Assembly: GCA_030765065.1 (NCBI GenBank) | Contig: CM060978.1 | Span: forward strand, 54,712,421-54,776,420 | Direction: 5' to 3' | DNA from: Deroplatys truncata | Lineage: Eukaryota; Arthropoda; Insecta; Mantodea; Mantidae | Length of the DNA: 64,000 nt | The notes under the pieces: generated by a model | Seen by the model: the letters and a program-made list of their open reading frames with translations, nothing else | What the model was told of the DNA's origin: nothing | Database searches by the model: none | In this document: positions 46,534 through 56,777 of the stretch, piece after piece | Position numbering within the stretch: the first letter of the stretch is position 1 | How the letters are laid out: each line of letters opens with the position of its first letter | Made by a program: the position numbers and the translations under genes

Positions 46534-47418
46534 CGAGGGCTAATCAATAAAGACTGAGACTAATTTTTTTTTTCACAGATATTTATTACTCCATTTCAAT
46601 GTTGACATGGTCTTTTTCATAGTCCTCTCCTACTTGAATGCACTTTTTATAGCATCTCTGCCAGTCCTCAAACACATGGTACAGGCCATTCTTTATCAGG
46701 TCTTTGAGAATCGCCTCACTTTTCTTCAGCACTGCTTCAGTGCTCTCAAATCGAATGCCCCGGAGCTTTGCCTTTAGTGATGGGAATAAAAAGAAATCAC
46801 AGAGGACAAGATTGGGGCTATAAGGCAGATGTGGCACACAGGTAATGTTGAATTTAGCCAAAAATTCCTGGACTTGATTTGCAACGTGAGGCCGCACGTT
46901 GTTGTAATAAGTTCTGGATGTTTCCTTGCAATGTGCTTTCTCAGTGTAGCCAATACTGACATGTAGTACGCTGCTGTAACAGTGGTGTGAGTGGGAACAA
47001 CAATCACAGCAGCTGTGTTGATGTTGACTTCAGTCATAGCAGAAGCCGAAGCACCAGGCCCACCTTGCTTAGCACAGAGGACTCGCCCTTCTTTGAAGAG
47101 CTTGAACCACCTAAACACTGTTGCACGAGGTAGCGCATCTTCACCGTATGCTTGCTTCAGCTTTTCCAAAGTTTCAGAGGCTGTATGATTTAAACGAAAA
47201 CAAAATTTTATTGCTCCTCTTGTGTCACCTTCATTTTGTGGTATGCGAAATTCAACTAGGGTCAACAATATACTACCAACCTACCATTACGAGAGTGCTG
47301 CCGCCTATGGACATTATACATGAAACCCTGCTGTTTTCAAATATTCATGGTAGAGACAGGAAACTCTCAAGAAAGCAACAGGAAAAAATCAATCTCAGTC
47401 TTTATTGATCAGCCCTTG
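46534..47418 (-). mobile_element. mariner element, internally deleted (family M1, copy 2)
   Basis: 885 bp between TA dinucleotides, with ends CGAGGGCTAATCAATAAAGA and CAAGGGCTGATCAATAAAGA. On the minus strand it keeps the N-terminal HTH (KLKQAYGEDALPRATVFRWF, from 47268) and the C-terminal catalytic part (FNITCVPHLPYSPNLVLCDF, 46586-46897). The block with the first Asp is deleted, and the HHDNA block is degraded to YYNNV. The missing piece is roughly what copy 1 retains, and vice versa. Confidence 0.9.
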
Positions 47419-48097
47419 TATATATTTAAATAAACATTAAAATACAAAGTTGATTTTTAAACGTGGGGGCAAAGGCCACCAGAAAAGTAAAATTGGGGCG
47501 AAGGCCACCGGAAACTTTGTACCGTATGTGGGGCGAACACTCCTAGAAACATATCTCCCACAATACGTGGGGCAACAACTCCAAGTTTGGTGCCTATGCC
47601 TTTGGTGCAACCACTACAACAATAGTAACACCTTCAAGTTTTGCTCACCAATAGTGAAACTACCATAATACTACTAATTTGCAATGGCCAACATGATGCA
47701 GCTCTCTTATTGAAACCTAAGAACAGAATACATAGATGTCATAGAAATTCTTATGAAAAAGTGCATATGATTTACAGAAACAAAATTACAAATAGTTTCA
47801 GAGAGTAGCCCAAAAAGCCTTTGCTCCCCACTGATTGGTCCAAGTTTTAATGGGTACAACCTAAGTTTGTGATTGACATTTAACACACACATGGTAATGG
47901 CCTGCAGAAACCACAAGAAGGGATAAACTTGTCATTACGGTTGCCTAGCAATCAGTAATCCACCAATCAAAATCAAACTGTCATTCATAGCAACCAGGTA
48001 TGCTATACCTAGGTTGCCAAGCTCTATCGCATTATACCATGTGCTTTGTGCATGACGCCAACAACTGATACCTCTGCTTGCTAAGTTGTCCTCCAGA
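47419..48097. other. Unclassified spacer
   Basis: The block 47465-47560 repeats phrases such as GGGGC(A/G)AAGGCCACC. No gene recognised. Confidence 0.35.
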
Positions 48098-48262
48098 CGA
48101 TGGATTTTTTTCAGGTGTAAAAATCCTTAGCATGGCTTCCTTCGGAAGAGAAGTAAAGCTGGCAGTACCGTGTCAATTTACAGCACGCATAAGAGCCTCA
48201 AGCCTGATAAAGAGGCCTCTGAGCAAAATTTCTGGTTTTTCATGCCCAACATAGAAGGGGAC
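48098..48262 (+). mobile_element. SINE S1, partial copy
   Basis: From GGATTTTTTTCAGGTGTAAA through CCTTAGCATGGCTTCCTTCGG to GCCCAACATAGAAGGGGACGC. The tRNA-like head is absent. Confidence 0.72.
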
Positions 48263-49160
48263 GCTATTTTTGGAATTTAATGTTATGATTACTTCATCAC
48301 CAAGCAGGATGGCCAGGTGATAAGGTCTGTGGCCTGCCTTCAGAAGGTCCCCCAGAGCCACTAATCTGACCAAAGGTTTTTTCACAGTTTTTCTGGTCAC
48401 TAGACACATGATTTGTTAGATAATTTGGTCTGCAATTTTTCCTTCATCCCACTCATCACTAAATTTCATTTGCTTCTGCTTCACTGCCATACCAGGCATT
48501 GGGCTGATCACCCATACTGCATATATATGATCGAGTTTGCTTGCTCCTTGATAGGCTACTGACCCAGGGTATTGTAATTCCTCCAAAGAGGAGGGTAATC
48601 TGTTAAAGAAAAAGAAGATTGCTTCATCATTTTACTTAACTTTTCTGGTTATCAGTATCATACAATGATATCAACAGTGGGGATGGGGTGCGGGCAACAT
48701 GATGACATGTGATTTTCTATCTAGACACTGTACAGTATATTATTGTAAACAGTTATGATTATTCAGATTAGCATCGAAATGCAAGCGATGAGCGGAGAAG
48801 ACCGTCAGAAATCAGAACATGGAAATGTAAATCTGCCTTTTATGGTACAATATTACTGCCACATATGTGGGAACCTAATCCTCCAATTTCCATTTTAGCC
48901 TCACAAAAAGACACTTTGGTAACTCACTAACTTGGCAATGCAAAATCCAGTGTACAAAATCTGGCTGATACTGTGACCTTCATAGCAACCTTTCACATTT
49001 CCTGCACGGGTCTCCACTGCTAACACCCATCTCCCACTGCAAAATTTTAAGCTTACTTTTTCCAAAATGTCAATATGAAAATTATATACCACAATGCAAG
49101 ATGACCTCTGTTTTTCAGAGCCAAAATTTGGAAAGAGAGAGAGAGAATTCTCTTGTCATA
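48263..49160. other. Unclassified spacer
   Basis: No gene or shared repeat recognised. A GA-rich run lies near 49133-49147. Confidence 0.35.
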
Positions 49161-49162
49161 AA

Positions 49163-49446
49163 TATTAAAAACAGAAGCACTATTAACTGTGAAGTTATTT
49201 TCATTTTCATTTTCATAGTATATATGAATCGATGCTCACATTTAAACTTCATTTATGTCAAGTTGTAAAATCTTTGAACATTTTCAGAGACGTTCACCTC
49301 CATCCTCAACATTGCGGCTGGCAACTGATGGTTGTTCCCTCCCCTTCCTCTTTCCTCAGGCTGAGCATCGAACTGCTGCCGTTTGGAAGTAACTTAATGA
49401 CGTTGCTTACTGGCGGGATCTTAAAATTTAACAGGCTCTTGGAATT
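49163..49446 (-). pseudogene. Penelope-like 3' end
   Basis: The minus strand reads LNFKIPPVSNVIKLLPNGSS (49440-49380), the tail motif of Penelope proteins. It is followed by TTGAGGA, a GGAGG...CGTCTCT hairpin, GAAA (49309-49282), and finally a CACTATTAACTGTGAAG-type segment also found at 30430 and 57080. No catalytic domain remains. Confidence 0.65.
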
Positions 49447-49454
49447 TTGAAAAA

Positions 49455-50205
49455 TCATTCACATGACTTTCTCTACCCTCTATCGTTTATTAGTGGGTAT
49501 ACAAATTATTCTTACATAAGTTTATTTTTATATCTACTTCATTTTAATCTAAATAAATGTTTGCAGAAATAGCTAATTACATATTTCGTTATGGATACAA
49601 AGAGAACAGCGATAGTCAAATGTTTAAACCTGGACGCTATACGCTGGCCTTAAAATTCCATACAATTTCCATGCAATCGCAAGAAACAACTGAATGTTGA
49701 AAGGACTTAGCAAATGACCAAGAAATGAACAATTTGAATTTTTAATAACAGATCTCAAAAATGGCTTATACCACAAAAAAACTTATTTTAAATAAATTGT
49801 GTGTTTTAAAGAGATCTACATTTTCTGTGTAGTAAGTTTTTGTCTACTGCTTAACGTTTACCAGTTATTCAAGATTATACAAAATTTCTTCCAAATGAAG
49901 TGGACTTTATAGGCTATTCCCAGAAAATTCAAGATATACATTTTATTTGTCTTGTAAATATCTTTATTATATGCATTTTAAACAAAATCGTTACAGCCAT
50001 CTTTTTTAGAAAATCAAAATTTTTGAAAAACCTTCCATGTAAAGGATTTATTCTGGGGTGGAGAGGTTTTCTTGAAAATTGTACCACATCTTTGGAAGGT
50101 AATGAACTTAAATACCAAGTTTGGTTGATCTGATTTTTCATTTATAAGTTATGCACACACACACAGACAGATATACAGACCTTTTTCTAAAAAGGTTTTT
50201 TTTTT
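49455..50205 (+). repeat. R1 dispersed repeat, copy i (3'-truncated)
   Basis: From TTCACATGACTTTCTCTACC through the TGGGGTGGAGAGG tract to the CACACACAGACAGATATACAG tract. It ends in a poly-T where a Penelope relic begins. Confidence 0.7.
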
Positions 50206-50211
50206 TTTCGT

Positions 50212-51280
50212 TAGCCGATTTCGACATGAGCAATATGAAAACACACATAACTAAACCTTTTCCTCACATATTTAAACTTTGGTTTCGGTATGTAGATTGT
50301 CTTTGTCATAGTTCCCAACAAATTAAAAGATGATGCTTTGAAATTGCTGAACTTAATGGAAAAACACATTCAATTCATGATTGCAACAAAATGGTTAGTT
50401 ACATGTTTTGGACTTAAAAACCTACAGATATGAACTATTACATTAAAAAGAATGCTTGTAACCCATTATTACACCAATATGCAGTTTTCAGAAGTTTAAT
50501 TCAATGACTTATCAGTATTCCATAAGAAGAAAAAGATTATTTGAGTGAATTTCACCACATACTCTCATTGCAAAATTAAATGCTTTCAACCCTGCTTTCA
50601 CAGCCTGTTTAAATGTGATAAACTAAAGAGGTTGGCACAAATTGTTACTTTAAAGAAAATAGAGGATGCAGATTAGAAATATACGGAATTTAGTTACCAC
50701 CCTTGGGCTTTTAAGAAATTTAAAAAAAAAAAAAAAAAAAAAACTACAATATCGGATTGGCTCTACAAAATATACTTGGTTTGAGGAAATTATTAAATAA
50801 CCACTTAAGAACATTGTACCATATCATTTGAATTCTGGCATTTCTCAAATTAAATATGAGGATTGTGACAGATCTTACATAGGAATGTCCAAGAGAAACT
50901 TCAATGTCAGATTGAAAGGCCATAGAAAAAATATCAAATTTAAACAAACTGATAAATCATGCAATTTTTGGACAATCACAATATAGGAAGAGAAATTAAT
51001 TTACTAAAACCTTTGACAACCACACTAGAACTCTTCACATGGGAAAAGATCTAATTTTTAAAAATTCCAACACCCTCTTAAATTCTGAGATCCTGCCAGT
51101 AAGCAAATTCATTAAGTTTATCTCCAGATGGCAGCAGTTGGATACTCAGCCTGAGGAAAGAAGGAGAGAGAACAATCATCAGTTGCCACAATGCTGAGGA
51201 TGGAGATAAACGTCTCCAATAACATTCCAAGATTTTACAACTTGACGTAAGTAAAGTTTAAGTGTAAACATCGACTCATT
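50212..51280 (+). pseudogene. Penelope-like element: RT 'YVD' block to GIY-YIG, decayed
   Basis: The plus strand reads KPFPHIFKLWFRYVDCL at about 50250-50305, the catalytic RT motif C (usual FRYVDD; the second Asp is Cys here). After several frameshifts follow AFNPAFTACLNVI, the GIY-YIG nuclease (SGISQIKYEDCDRSYIGMSK, about 50835-50895) and the NLLKPLTTTLELF tail. A CTGAGGA hairpin module lies after the tail (51194-51221, GAAA degraded to AATA). This is the most complete Penelope layout in the window, but it is clearly dead. Confidence 0.78.
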
Positions 51281-51283
51281 TAC

Positions 51284-52274
51284 AAGGGTGATGCTGAAAA
51301 TTTTTAGAATGTCATGTTTCTAAAATTAAATGAAATTTGTTTATATTTGAGTTACTTTGTAATATTTTGTGATTTGATTGTTATATAGTTTGTTCGATTT
51401 GTTCTAACAGATAGCTAATTATCATAATTTTGATTTTGTTCACCCAAATATGAATTTAACAAGAGAACATTTATAGACTATGATTTTTTACAATTTTGAA
51501 CCATCATTAATGCCTAAACAATGTGAAGACCGGCTTAGAAATGCATGAAGCCCCATCTAAGGCAACAATTTATAATTGGTACAAGAATTCAAGAGAGATT
51601 GGTTTTTTTCTTAGTGATGTGTTACTGATAAAAATATTGCTACTGTTCTAGCAATGCTTGAAGAAGATAGGCAGACGTCTTATGAATTTATTCGGGCAAC
51701 ATTGGGCATTGGTATGAGTCAAATCGAAAGCATTTTACATCAACAGATTGAGAAAATTTTGTTGATAAACTGATTCCTGATCAAAAACAACAAAGCATTG
51801 ATTATTGTGGAAAAACTCCATGGCAGCACTTCAAATTTGGTTTGAAATATTGTTCTGGTGATGAATCTTGGATTTACTGTTATGATCCTGAAAAGCGAAG
51901 TCAATCGGCTCAATGGGTCTTTCAAACAGGACCTAAGTCTACAAAAGTATGACAAATTCGCAGTGCTGGTAAGCTTATAGCTTCAGAAGAGACGTACTGT
52001 TACACAAATGTCTGTTTATAAAAATTTATGAGAAATACCCAAAAAGAAAAATGTTACATCATGATAATGCATCATTGCATACAGCAAAACTGAGTATCTG
52101 GATGCCTTAATACCTTGGACCCTCCAACCTCAGCCCTGACCTAGCACTTTGTGGTTTTATCAAATGCAAAAATGTATTAATGTTAAAGGGTATATTTTAA
52201 AAACAATAAAATCATTTAAATTTTTTAAAACTAATCCCTGTTTGATTTTCTAAAAATCTTCAGTGTTGCCCTAA
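51284..52274 (+). mobile_element. mariner element relic (family M6)
   Basis: 991 bp between TA dinucleotides, with ends CAAGGGTGATGCTGAAAATT and TTAGGGCAACACTGAAGATT. Plus-strand readings: PSKATIYNWYKNS (HTH), TYEFIRATLGIGMSQIESIL, SGDESWIYCYDPEKRSQSAQ (first Asp), and a HHDNA block near 52060 in another frame. The third-Asp block is degraded. Several frameshifts. It sits only 4 bp after the end of the Penelope relic. Confidence 0.82.
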
Positions 52275-52379
52275 TATATTATAAAAATTAAAACATTATC
52301 TTGTATTCAGATAAATACAATAGATCCCTTTCCTTAGGGATTTCACTAAATAATGAACTCTGAAACCATTAAGGCAAGG

Positions 52380-52500
52380 GACCTAAATATGCATTTCTTC
52401 CTACAACCATCAGATTAGCCCAGTAACAAGAGAGGATGATGTGGCAGTCGGACTGAGGATGGAGTAACTACCCCAAAAACATATTTCTATAGGGGATGCA
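52380..52500 (+). repeat. Penelope-type 3' module fragment
   Basis: CTGAGGA (52453-52459), a short GGAGT/ACCCC hairpin, then AAAA at the GAAA position (52475-52478). Upstream reading ARDLNMHFFLQPSD is a possible protein tail. Short and degraded. Confidence 0.4.
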
Positions 52501-53351
52501 GCATAACTCAGGTTAATAAAAAATAAAGATGGTTGATGCCGCAGCTCAAGGTGCTCAACCTTCTAACTTGAGTCACTAGATGTATAGTCAGAGAAATCAC
52601 CAGACAATCTATTTACAAAAGATGCACTATTTCAAGTCATTGTCATATCATATATACTGCTCTGTGACATTTTTTTCTTTGGTACAAATGTTTGGTCATC
52701 ACCTTCCTTCACCGCCATAATCGCTTATTACCTCAAGTGTATAACCTATAACCTGGATGCACCTTAGTGTTAAATTAAGCACTGAACAGTGCTATGGCCT
52801 TAATTTATATAACATGCATATGTTATTAAATGTTGCAAATTACTGTACTGTAACAGTATGAAGAACAACTTATAGTTAAGTTTTACTATGATTATGGCGT
52901 ACTTACCTAAACCAAACAATTCAATTAAATAATTTTTTCTATACAGATCATCTTCCTCCAAAAATAAAACCACACACACACTTGGACAAAAAATTGCAAA
53001 AACAATTCAAATTTCTAGTTAGCTGCAAAGATAAGAATTAATAAATAATTAAATGCTCACATAATCAGCCTAATTAATATAATTAATCTAATATAAACAT
53101 TAATATAATTAATATTATAACCAGTACTTCAGTTGGTGACTAAATGATCAGCATATAAACACTGAACACTTGCAAATATAAAAACAAGGCACCAACATAT
53201 ATGATACAATATAACTAATCTTCCCAATACATGCAACAGGTGTGTATTTGCAGAGGAGTTGCCGGTTATGAATGGAACCTAACAACCTGAATATCACCAG
53301 ATTCTAGTGACTTATCCTGTAAGGATGGAGAAATGTCAAAGTTGCACTTTT
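52501..53351. other. Unclassified AT-rich spacer
   Basis: Nothing recognised apart from simple AT-rich sequence around 53030-53120. Confidence 0.4.
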
Positions 53352-53535
53352 TTCACCTGCCGTTGAATCTTTGCACTTGACAGCTCATGTGGCTTCACGT
53401 AACATTGGTTATATTAGTTTGTGACATTGCCAGAGTGGCTAGTACATAACAGCTGATTGTTCTCCTTTCTATCGTGTCTAAGCCGTATACAAAAAGTGTA
53501 CCTAAGTAGCGAACATCGATAAATAATTATTTCGT

Positions 53536-53583
<48 letters not shown>

Positions 53584-54383
53584 TGAGAATAAATGTTGCA
53601 TAAATGTTGCAACATATGTAGAATAAATTATGCACTTTTGACAATATAGAAAGAAAATAATGCAAACTTGCCTTCTACAATGAGGATAAATAAAACAAAT
53701 TATAAGCATAAGATAACTATGTTATTTTCACTCACTGATTTAAAACTGCAATGTCTCTATTCCATCCAAATCTCTGTCATCTTCTTCCTCTTTCTCTTGG
53801 AGTTTCACTCCCTTGTAAATAACAGTTCACGTGCTTAGTCCAAGAGCTGCTGCAGTTTGATGTACGACTTTATCAGCAGGAATAGAAGGATGCCCATGAA
53901 CCTTCACGTATTCCTTCTGTTCAAAGAATTCCCGGATCCTTCTTAACAGTTCCAATGTCTGACTGTTAAGCGGCACAACTCAATGCAAAGGATTTTCACT
54001 TCATGAATCATCACTTGATGATCGTCATCGTTTTTGAGACATTGTCACGCTTTAAATCTCATACAAATAATATGAATGAGAAATATATATATATAAGTAA
54101 ATATATGTATAAATGAACAATAACAAAAACTATCAAACAATAACCACAAATATAAATAACAATGAACAATGCGTAGCTTGCAAAGAACCAATCAACGTAT
54201 GTGGTTGGAAAAATCTGGCTACAGAGCCGCTTTCAGTTCCACTTCTACTTTGTCATCGACCATCCAGAATGCTGCCTTATGATTGGTTTAGGAAGTCTAA
54301 TGGTTAAAGCTTTTCATATGGTTTTTGTGAGTGTACCAACTTAATCACTAGCTGTCAAGTTTAACATTTCAACGGCGGGGATA
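53352..54383 (-). mobile_element. TA-type DNA element, family E1, copy a
   Basis: The left end CCTGCCGTTGAATC and right end (reversed) CCCGCCGTTGAAAT are inverted, and ACTTGACAGCT follows in both. It is paralogous along its length to 57653-58599. A minus-strand frame reads ADKVVHQTAAALGLS, then VIYKGVKLQEKEEEDD across a stop, resembling a helix-turn-helix leader of a Tc1-like transposase. It contains an ATT microsatellite (53538-53582). It lies in the ANKRD39-like intron near exon 1. Confidence 0.7.
53538..53582. repeat. ATT microsatellite
   Basis: About fifteen ATT units in a row. The paralogous E1 copy lacks the expansion (TATTATTTTTATTG near 57841), so it grew after the copies separated. 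Confidence 0.9.
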
Positions 54384-54697
54384 TAGTAACCTCTCATCTA
54401 TTATAACCTCTATAGTTACACAAGGTAAATTAGTAGTTTTTAGTTAGGTTTGTGTATTTAAACCATGTTATGGTTATGATTGGTTTTATTGTTACTGCTA
54501 CAATAATATGCCCATTAACAACGGAAGTATTACTCACAGGCCTTAACATTTATCACACCTTTGCACCTGTAACACTCATTTATCACAAGTGAGTTGAGGG
54601 CCAGAGATAAAACAGCTGTACTAAAAGTCAAGTTACATTTAAGTTCATCCTCATTCTGTCTTACATTAAATTGAAATAATAAAGAATGCAAACATAC

Positions 54698-54791
54698 CTG
54701 CATACCATATGCCCCTTTCAAAATCAAGCTCATCCAAAGTCTGTGTAACTCCAGGGTTAGGGGCACCACAATTATGTGTATGACCTGCCAT
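54698..54791 (-). CDS. ANKRD39: Ankyrin-repeat protein ANKRD39-like, exon 1 (first coding)
   Basis: Thirty-one codons plus one base, starting MAGHTHNCG and ending TLDELDFERGIWYA at a GTATGT donor. The TL(D/E)E(L/M)DFERGIW stretch is characteristic of the ANKRD39 N-terminus, and the spliced junction WYA|AQHND matches its WSAALNGD. The intron to exon 2 is 14.1 kb and full of transposons. Eleven bases upstream of the ATG is a strong acceptor (CTATTTTTTCTTCAG, exon from 54802), so an upstream non-coding exon probably exists. The exon lies only 200 bp downstream of the second GFRP-like ORF on the same strand. Confidence 0.85.
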
Positions 54792-54990
54792 TGCAAAATA
54801 TTCTGAAGAAAAAATAGTGTTATTGATTATATGATAAATTTCTTGACGAAGCCGTTGCTTTATCAAAATAGCTACTCCAATTGTCCAGAAGTTGTATAAC
54901 GTTTATAAGTTTCTTCAAGACAGCTGCGTGTCACTTGGCACCATTGAGAAAGTCAAACACACTATACACACACACACAGTTCAGTTCAAC

Positions 54991-55251
54991 TCAGAAGAAT
55001 GGACGATGCAGCGTCCAGATGGGGCAGTTCTGTCCTCCCTGGGGACTACAGGTAACCATGTTGTATCCGAAACACATTTGCAGTACATCTAGCACCTGTA
55101 GAGGTGGGTGAGTGAAGGTGTAACCATCTTGTCCAACTCTTCCTCCGTAGATCTGGAGTTTGTCCCCGATGTCGTGCAACTCTTTCTGAGAGAGACCAAA
55201 CACTTTCGCCTCGGTGCCGTCAATATTGCCCTTGACTACAATGTGTGGCAT
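54991..55251 (-). CDS. GFRP-like protein 2 (second ORF of a tandem pair)
   Basis: An uninterrupted 86-codon ORF. It begins MPHIVVKGNIDGTEAKVFGL and ends GGQNCPIWTLHRPFF. The middle-to-end layout, PPLQVLDVL, then FGYNMV, then WTLHR, follows the GTP cyclohydrolase I feedback regulatory protein pattern PPRIVLDKL...GFRVL...LVWCLH (family knowledge). It is also a paralogue of the gene just upstream (VKGxxxxxxxxVFGL and PP.QV.....GY blocks). GFRP binds GTP cyclohydrolase I and mediates tetrahydrobiopterin and phenylalanine control; that role here is inference. Its ATG lies 10 nt after the upstream stop in a different frame, in what appears to be the same exon. No intron interrupts it, whereas the upstream paralogue has one. 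Confidence 0.65.
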   Translation of the reverse strand: MPHIVVKGNIDGTEAKVFGLSQKELHDIGDKLQIYGGRVGQDGYTFTHPPLQVLDVLQMCFGYNMVTCSPQGGQNCPIWTLHRPFF

Positions 55252-55261
55252 TTTCTCTAGA

Positions 55262-55365
55262 TTACACTTCTCTCTGCAGTGTCCAGACTACTTCAGCTTC
55301 ACCAGTGCTGCAGATCACCTTGTATCCCAGTTCACAGATTGTGTTGATTACTTGAATTGGGGGAC
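55262..55365 (-). CDS. GFRP-like protein 1, exon 2 (terminal)
   Basis: After the acceptor TTGTTGCAG the exon completes a Gly codon and reads PPIQVINTICELGYKVICST, then VVWTLQREV and TAA (55264-55262). This matches the C-terminal half of GFRP (PPRIVLDKL...GFRVL...VWCLHKE). Joined to the exon at 60677-60849 it gives 86 residues, against 84 for mammalian GFRP. Only TCTAGAGAAA separates its stop from the ATG of the second GFRP-like ORF. A TA-flanked transposon (55413-56369) lies 48 bp upstream of the acceptor in the intron. Confidence 0.68.
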
Positions 55366-55412
55366 CTGCAACAAATGAACCAATCATATATGAGAAACTG
55401 ACAGGCAAACTA

Positions 55413-56369
55413 AACCGTGTTCACTCTTAGATTGATCTGCGCCAAAACAAAGCTCAGGTGACCAGTGCACCGTTATAATGTATCCTTCCGCCACTTGCGC
55501 CAGAAATACTGTCATATTTTCATGATCATTTGTGGCAAATACACGTGGCACTAATGCTAAAAGAACAGAGCCCTTATTCGGATAGCTCAAACGGTGACTA
55601 ACATATTTTGTTAGGAGTTAAAGGAGATAAGATTCACAATTACAACAAAATAAAAGTTTGCACTTACAATAATAGTTAATTTTAAAAGAAAAGTAACAGA
55701 TATGCGACAACCTATATTTATTCACTCCTTGGAAGTGCACTTTATCAACTGTTGGCAGGTCATTTTTAAAAAACAAATTTGTGCACTGTTACTCAAATTG
55801 CATTCTTCACAAAATCGTTACATTCTTGCTTTGCGTATTTCACACGCTTTCTCTTTTTACCAGGTATAACAGTTTTTTGTTTCAGATTTTTCTTTACGAG
55901 CATTGTTTATATTTGCACTCGAAACACCGGTGAACTCAGAAGTTAGTTTCATCACTTCTTTCACCGTAAGTGTTAGATATTTCACACATAACTTATAATA
56001 AACATTCAATAGTATTTTTTTTTTCGCCCACCACTAGTCGATGGTTTGCCCGGCTTATGCTTTATGTAAGTCGAAGACGCGAGAGCAAATGATACTAAGC
56101 AGAAACTGCTGGTTTCACGCTGTAAACAGCACAGAACACCAAAGTAAACAGTATTCTGCGCATACTCAGATCAGGTGACATAGGAATTGCATGTTGGGAC
56201 TCTTAGGTATTTGTATGGAATATTACACCATCTAAGGATAAATATATTCTAAAATTTAGATTATTAGCATAGGACTACTGTCCTGCGTGCATTGTTACCA
56301 TGTCGTACCACGGTGCACTGGTCACTAGGGTTTGTTTTGGCGCGGATCAATCTAAGAGTGAATACAGTT
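55413..56369 (-). mobile_element. TA-flanked DNA element E2 in the GFRP-like intron
   Basis: 957 bp with inverted ends of about 65 bp (AACCGTGTTCACTCTTAGAT and AACTGTATTCACTCTTAGAT), flanked by TA on both sides. A minus-strand reading near 55970-55880 gives KEVMKLTSEFTGVSSANINN, a helix-turn-helix typical of Tc1-like transposases, then PGKKRKRVKYAK in another frame. The catalytic domain is missing, so it is a non-autonomous derivative. Confidence 0.8.
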
Positions 56370-56777
56370 TATGTAACTATATAGTTATCAGAAAGCCACC
56401 AAATGAAAACATTCCATATAAGGCAATGTGCTGGTGATATTTGGTAATGAACATGAAAATGTTTCATTTTTGCTTTTTTACTATGCAGTCAAACTTGGAT
56501 AATTCAAAGCAGAAGGGACCAACAAAAAAATTTAATTATTTATGATTTCAAATTAGAAAAATTGTTTTTTATTTATTAAAGTTTTAATTAAAATAGATCT
56601 AAATAAAGTTTTAATTAAAATAGATCTAAATTAAATTACAAATATAAGAACAAAATTAGAGTTCCTGTATGTGAAGGTATTTAGTCAATATACAGTATTT
56701 GTAGTATTAAAACACAGTACAGTAGTCTGTTTTTAAGCTTTGATATCTGTGTTTGTTTTCTAGATTTAATTATGTAC

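Noticed and set aside
53527..53709. Poly-Asn protein
   Set aside because: It is the reverse reading of the ATT microsatellite.
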